Below, in pieces: positions 44,822-47,324 of a stretch of DNA of 47,324 nt. The notes under the pieces were generated by a model. It saw only the letters and a program-made list of their open reading frames with translations. It did no database searches and was not told the origin of the DNA. The DNA lies in contig NZ_JSWF01000018.1 in NCBI RefSeq assembly GCF_000797445.1, positions 1 to 47,324 on the forward strand, given 5' to 3'. The position numbers and the translations under genes were made by a program. The DNA comes from Lacinutrix jangbogonensis. Its GTDB lineage: Bacteria > Bacteroidota > Bacteroidia > Flavobacteriales > Flavobacteriaceae. Every line of letters starts with the position of its first letter. Position 1 is the first letter of the stretch.

Positions 44822-44871
44822 ATTTATTTGGTTTATGTTTGTTTCTCAAAACTAAATGTTTTTTCTTACAT

Positions 44872-45743
44872 ATGAAAAATTCACTCCTCTTATTTTTTAT
44901 TTTATTTTGCTTCCTATTCAGTTTTGCTCAGCAAAATTATGAATATGTTGGTTTTATAAAACTTAATGACTCTTCGTTAATAAGTTTAACGGTTAAATTA
45001 CAAGAAACGAATGGCAAGATTAGCGGTTATACGTTAACAGATGTAGGTGGGGAACACGAAACAAAAAGTAGTATTATTGGAACATATGATTTAGAGAATA
45101 AAATTTTGCGGTTTAGAGAGGTTGAAACCATATATACTAAGTCTTATTTTTCAGAAGACGATTTGTGTTATATCAATTTTACGTCTAATGCATATAGATT
45201 AGGTAAATCTTCAAAACTTAAGGGTAAATTTAAGGGTTTGTTTCCAGATAAAACGGAATGCATAAATGGTGAGATTTTGTTAACAACAAAAGAAAAGCAA
45301 TTAAAAAAATACAGAAGGCAAATAAATTTATAAAAAAAACGAAACGAATTCCAGATAGTGTAAAACAGAATATTGACCTTTTGAAAACAATGGATTCTAT
45401 TCAAATGAATATTTTAAAAAGCAAGCAAACTATGAGCGTGTTTTCTAAAAGTAACACTATTAGAATTGAAATTTACGATGGCGGAAAAATTGATGGAGAT
45501 AAAATTACCTTAACTTATAATGGTAAAACACTATTGAGAGGTTTTGAAACTTCAAAACAAAGAAAAAGTATTCCAATAACACTAATAAATAAAAAGAACA
45601 CCTTTGTTTTATCTGCTGATAACGTTGGTAGTATATCCACCAATACTGCTGTAATTGAAATATTTGTTGATGGTTTAAAAATACGAGCTTTAACTAATCT
45701 TAAAGCTGGCGAGAACACTCAAATTGATTTTTATTTAAAATAG
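44872..45743 (+). pseudogene. secreted beta protein split by -1 frameshift at A7
   Basis: From the ATG at 44872 (MKNSLLLFFILFCFLFSFAQ, signal peptide) frame 1 runs to TAA at 45331-45333. A second frame starts at the run A7 (45303-45309) and continues IQKANKFIKKTKRIPDSVKQ ... IRIEIYDGGKIDGDKITLTY ... FVLSADNVGSIS to the stop at 45743. Read together they give one ~290-aa secreted protein: an N-terminal beta domain and a C-terminal domain like others in flavobacterial surface proteins. The A_AAA_AAA heptamer is in the phase for a -1 shift, so this may be programmed, a broken gene or a sequencing error. Confidence 0.7.
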
Positions 45744-45775
45744 AATAAAGGCTAAAAGTATAATTACTTGTAAAA

Positions 45776-45808
45776 TTATCTAATAAACCACATGCTGTGG
45801 TTTGATAA
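45776..45808. other. hairpin after the split secreted gene
   Basis: ATTATC-taat-AAACCACA-tgc-TGTGGTTT-GATAAT: 8-bp stem extended by a 6-bp outer stem. No clear T run. It could end the upstream transcript. The right arm runs into the xerD-like duplicate at 45802. Confidence 0.4.
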
Positions 45809-45835
45809 TCTTTAAGTTTGTTTTGCCATTTCTTA
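45802..45835 (-). repeat. partial duplicate of the xerD 5' end
   Basis: On the plus strand GATAATCTTTAAGTxxGTTTTGCCATTTC matches 44377-44405, the first codons of xerD, with about three differences. On the minus strand it reads KKWQNKLKDYQ compared with MKWQNALKDYQ. The rest of xerD is absent. Confidence 0.55.
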
Positions 45836-45971
45836 ACTCCAAGGTATTGTTTATTTAGAAACATAATAAATACAATTTTTATAATACTGAGAAACAGATA
45901 GTTGTTAACAAAGCACGTATAAAACTGTTAATAACTATGTTAAAGAAATTTAAAAACCCACTGTTTTTTTA

Positions 45972-45979
45972 TAATTTTG
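45972..45979 (+). promoter_or_regulatory. Bacteroidota -7 box
   Basis: TAATTTTG (TAnnTTTG), 30 bp before the start of the beta-barrel gene at 46010; no clear -33 TTG. Confidence 0.45.
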
Positions 45980-46009
45980 GTATAATCAATTAATTAAAAC
46001 TTTTAAATT

Positions 46010-46516
46010 ATGAAAAAATTATTAGTATGTGCTGCGATAGCAGTATTCGGAATGAGTAGTGTTTTTGCTCAAGAATTTAATGTAGGTTTGAGTGCCGCTT
46101 TACCAATGGGTGATGCTGGAGACTTTACGACGTTTGGTGTTAATTTGGATGCAAATTATCTTTGGGATGTTTCTGATGATTTTAAAGCGGGTGTTACAAC
46201 TGGTTATCATCATTATTTTGGAGATGAAGTTACTACTTCTGTCTTTGGAACAAGTTTAACTTTAGAGTTTGACGATTTTGGTTTTTTGCCAATTGCAGCT
46301 GCTGGTCGTTATAATGTTTCAGAAGTGTTGACTGTAGGAGCAGATTTAGGTTATGCAGTTGGATTGAGTCCAGATGGTAATGAGGGAGGTGTTTATTATG
46401 CACCAAAAATACAATATAGTGTTAGTGATAAAATAGATATTGTAGCTGCTTACAAAGGAATTAGTAATGATGGGTCGTTTGATTCTGTATCATTGGGTGT
46501 AGAATTTGGATTATAA
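46010..46516 (+). CDS. outer-membrane beta-barrel protein
   Basis: 168 aa. Signal peptide (1-20, ending VFAQ), then about eight amphipathic strands (GVNLDANYLWDV, AGVTTGYHHYFG, LTVGADLGYAVG, FDSVSLGVEFGL). The end in a Gly-Leu after an aromatic strand is like small OmpW/porin-type barrels of Flavobacteriaceae. Role unknown. Own promoter and terminator. Confidence 0.88.
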   Translation: MKKLLVCAAIAVFGMSSVFAQEFNVGLSAALPMGDAGDFTTFGVNLDANYLWDVSDDFKAGVTTGYHHYFGDEVTTSVFGTSLTLEFDDFGFLPIAAAGRYNVSEVLTVGADLGYAVGLSPDGNEGGVYYAPKIQYSVSDKIDIVAAYKGISNDGSFDSVSLGVEFGL

Positions 46517-46541
46517 TAAATAACAAAAATTTTATAAATTA

Positions 46542-46570
46542 AAACCGAAACACACGTTTCGGTTTTTTTT
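46542..46570 (+). terminator. intrinsic terminator
   Basis: AAACCGAAAC-acac-GTTTCGGTTT followed by TTTTT; 10-bp perfect stem, 25 bp after the stop at 46516. Confidence 0.9.
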
Positions 46571-46647
46571 ATGTTCAAAACCAATAACTTAAACTTAGTA
46601 ATCAATTAGTTAGACTTTTAGAGGTCAGTTTATGCTCTTTTTACTTG

Positions 46648-46675
46648 TTGAATATGGTTCTATAACATAGCTTTG
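46648..46675 (+). promoter_or_regulatory. Bacteroidota -33/-7 promoter
   Basis: TTG at 46648-46650 (part of TTGTTG) and TAGCTTTG at 46668-46675 (TAnnTTTG), spaced 17 bp, 30 bp before the start at 46706. The best promoter match in the window. Confidence 0.65.
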
Positions 46676-46705
46676 CGCTCTCAAATTAATAAAATCAATA
46701 AAAAA

Positions 46706-47293
46706 ATGAAAAAGATATTACTTTTATCAGTATTCGCATTATGTGCTACATTAAACATTAACGCTCAAGAAAGAGAAAGTGGAGATATTGAAATCGCTCC
46801 ATACATTGGATATATGTCTTCATTTTTTAATGGTGATAATATAGACGCGTATGACTCAAGGAATGCTATCAGTTTTGGTGTGAAAGCAGACTATTTCTTT
46901 AATAACAGATGGAGTTTGCGTTCTGGACTAAGTTACGATAGTATGGGAGCAGAATATTTTGGTACAGAAGCAAAACTAGATTATTTAAATATTCCTATAA
47001 ATGCAAACTGGCATTTTGGTTCAACAAGAAAATGGAATTTAAATTTTGGTGTTTCACCAGGGTTCTTGCTGTCGGCTGAGGATGCCGGAGCAGATGCAAA
47101 AGACTTAGTAGAGCCATTTCAGTTGGGAGTTTCATATGGTATTGGCTATAAACTAGAAGTGTCGGAGCAGTTTAGTATTCTTTTTGATTTTCAAGGATTA
47201 GTGGGTGTTACCAACTTTCAAAAGGCTGAAGGTGCTGCTAATAACATGAATGCAGGTTCTGGTTTAAGCATAGGTGGAGTATTCAAATTATAA
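46706..47293 (+). CDS. outer-membrane beta-barrel (porin-family) protein
   Basis: 195 aa from the ATG at 46706; the frame extends 33 bp upstream, but this start gives the signal peptide MKKILLLSVFALCATLNINA and follows the promoter. Then an outer-membrane barrel of about eight strands (GVKADYFFNNRWSLRSGLSY, YLNIPINANWHFG, LGVSYGIGYKLEV, SGLSIGGVFKL). PorT/OmpA-like beta-barrel family of Bacteroidota; ligand unknown. The window ends in the first arm of its terminator. Confidence 0.9.
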   Translation: MKKILLLSVFALCATLNINAQERESGDIEIAPYIGYMSSFFNGDNIDAYDSRNAISFGVKADYFFNNRWSLRSGLSYDSMGAEYFGTEAKLDYLNIPINANWHFGSTRKWNLNFGVSPGFLLSAEDAGADAKDLVEPFQLGVSYGIGYKLEVSEQFSILFDFQGLVGVTNFQKAEGAANNMNAGSGLSIGGVFKL

Positions 47294-47324
47294 TATTTTT
47301 TTACTTTCACATAAAAAAAGCCGA

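Overview
The window is a low-GC, gene-dense chromosomal segment of a member of the Flavobacteriaceae (Bacteroidota). The evidence is a Lacal_2735-family protein, DUF5916, Smr/KOW and TIGR02757 proteins, a CCC-motif membrane protein, TonB-dependent outer-membrane machinery, a 6S-Flavo-type RNA between zapA and rny, promoter-like TAnnTTTG boxes and weak Shine-Dalgarno signals. No rRNA, tRNA, CRISPR array, intact transposon or prophage was seen.

Layout. 1-7.1 kb: small membrane proteins, an Smr protein, a calcium-repeat lipoprotein, a cysteine desulfurase, an alpha/beta hydrolase, an SDR reductase and Lacal_2735. 7.1-10.1 kb: an accessory island holding an IS3 orfA remnant, a frameshifted DUF695-like gene, an adenylate cyclase and a nonsense-riddled membrane-protein gene. 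The last three are each followed at the 3' end by one copy of the same ~115-bp structured repeat, an arrangement like gene cassettes. 10.1-25.5 kb: core genes, namely a conserved 483-aa protein, an MBL hydrolase, an esterase/DUF4870/dihydroorotase-like/BatA operon, a glycosyltransferase, an M61 peptidase, TIGR02757, a LolD-like ATPase and DUF5916. At 13.0-13.3 kb lie remnants of a TonB receptor C-terminus and a lipoprotein. 25.6-36.5 kb: msrA, a folE pseudogene, a PLP enzyme, an EthD protein, an S41 peptidase and a TPR-HTH regulator, with an unusual density of decayed genes. 36.5-47.3 kb: a TonB-dependent receptor, an M23 peptidase, the zapB-like/zapA/6S RNA/rny cluster, xerD, a TM2 protein, a secreted protein split by a slippery A7 run, and two outer-membrane beta-barrels.

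Most striking observations: (1) the gene-plus-repeat island; (2) at least four pseudogenes (9.6, 26.2, 30.3 and 31.0 kb) that keep a single reading frame but carry several in-frame stops, i.e. decay by point mutation; in folE a zinc-ligand cysteine is also lost; (3) an A_AAA_AAA heptamer in the correct phase for -1 frameshifting, joining two halves of a secreted protein; (4) a dihydroorotase-like protein without its HxH metal motif; (5) two genes with clear signal peptides but no normal start codon. All family names come from reading the sequence; no database search was run.
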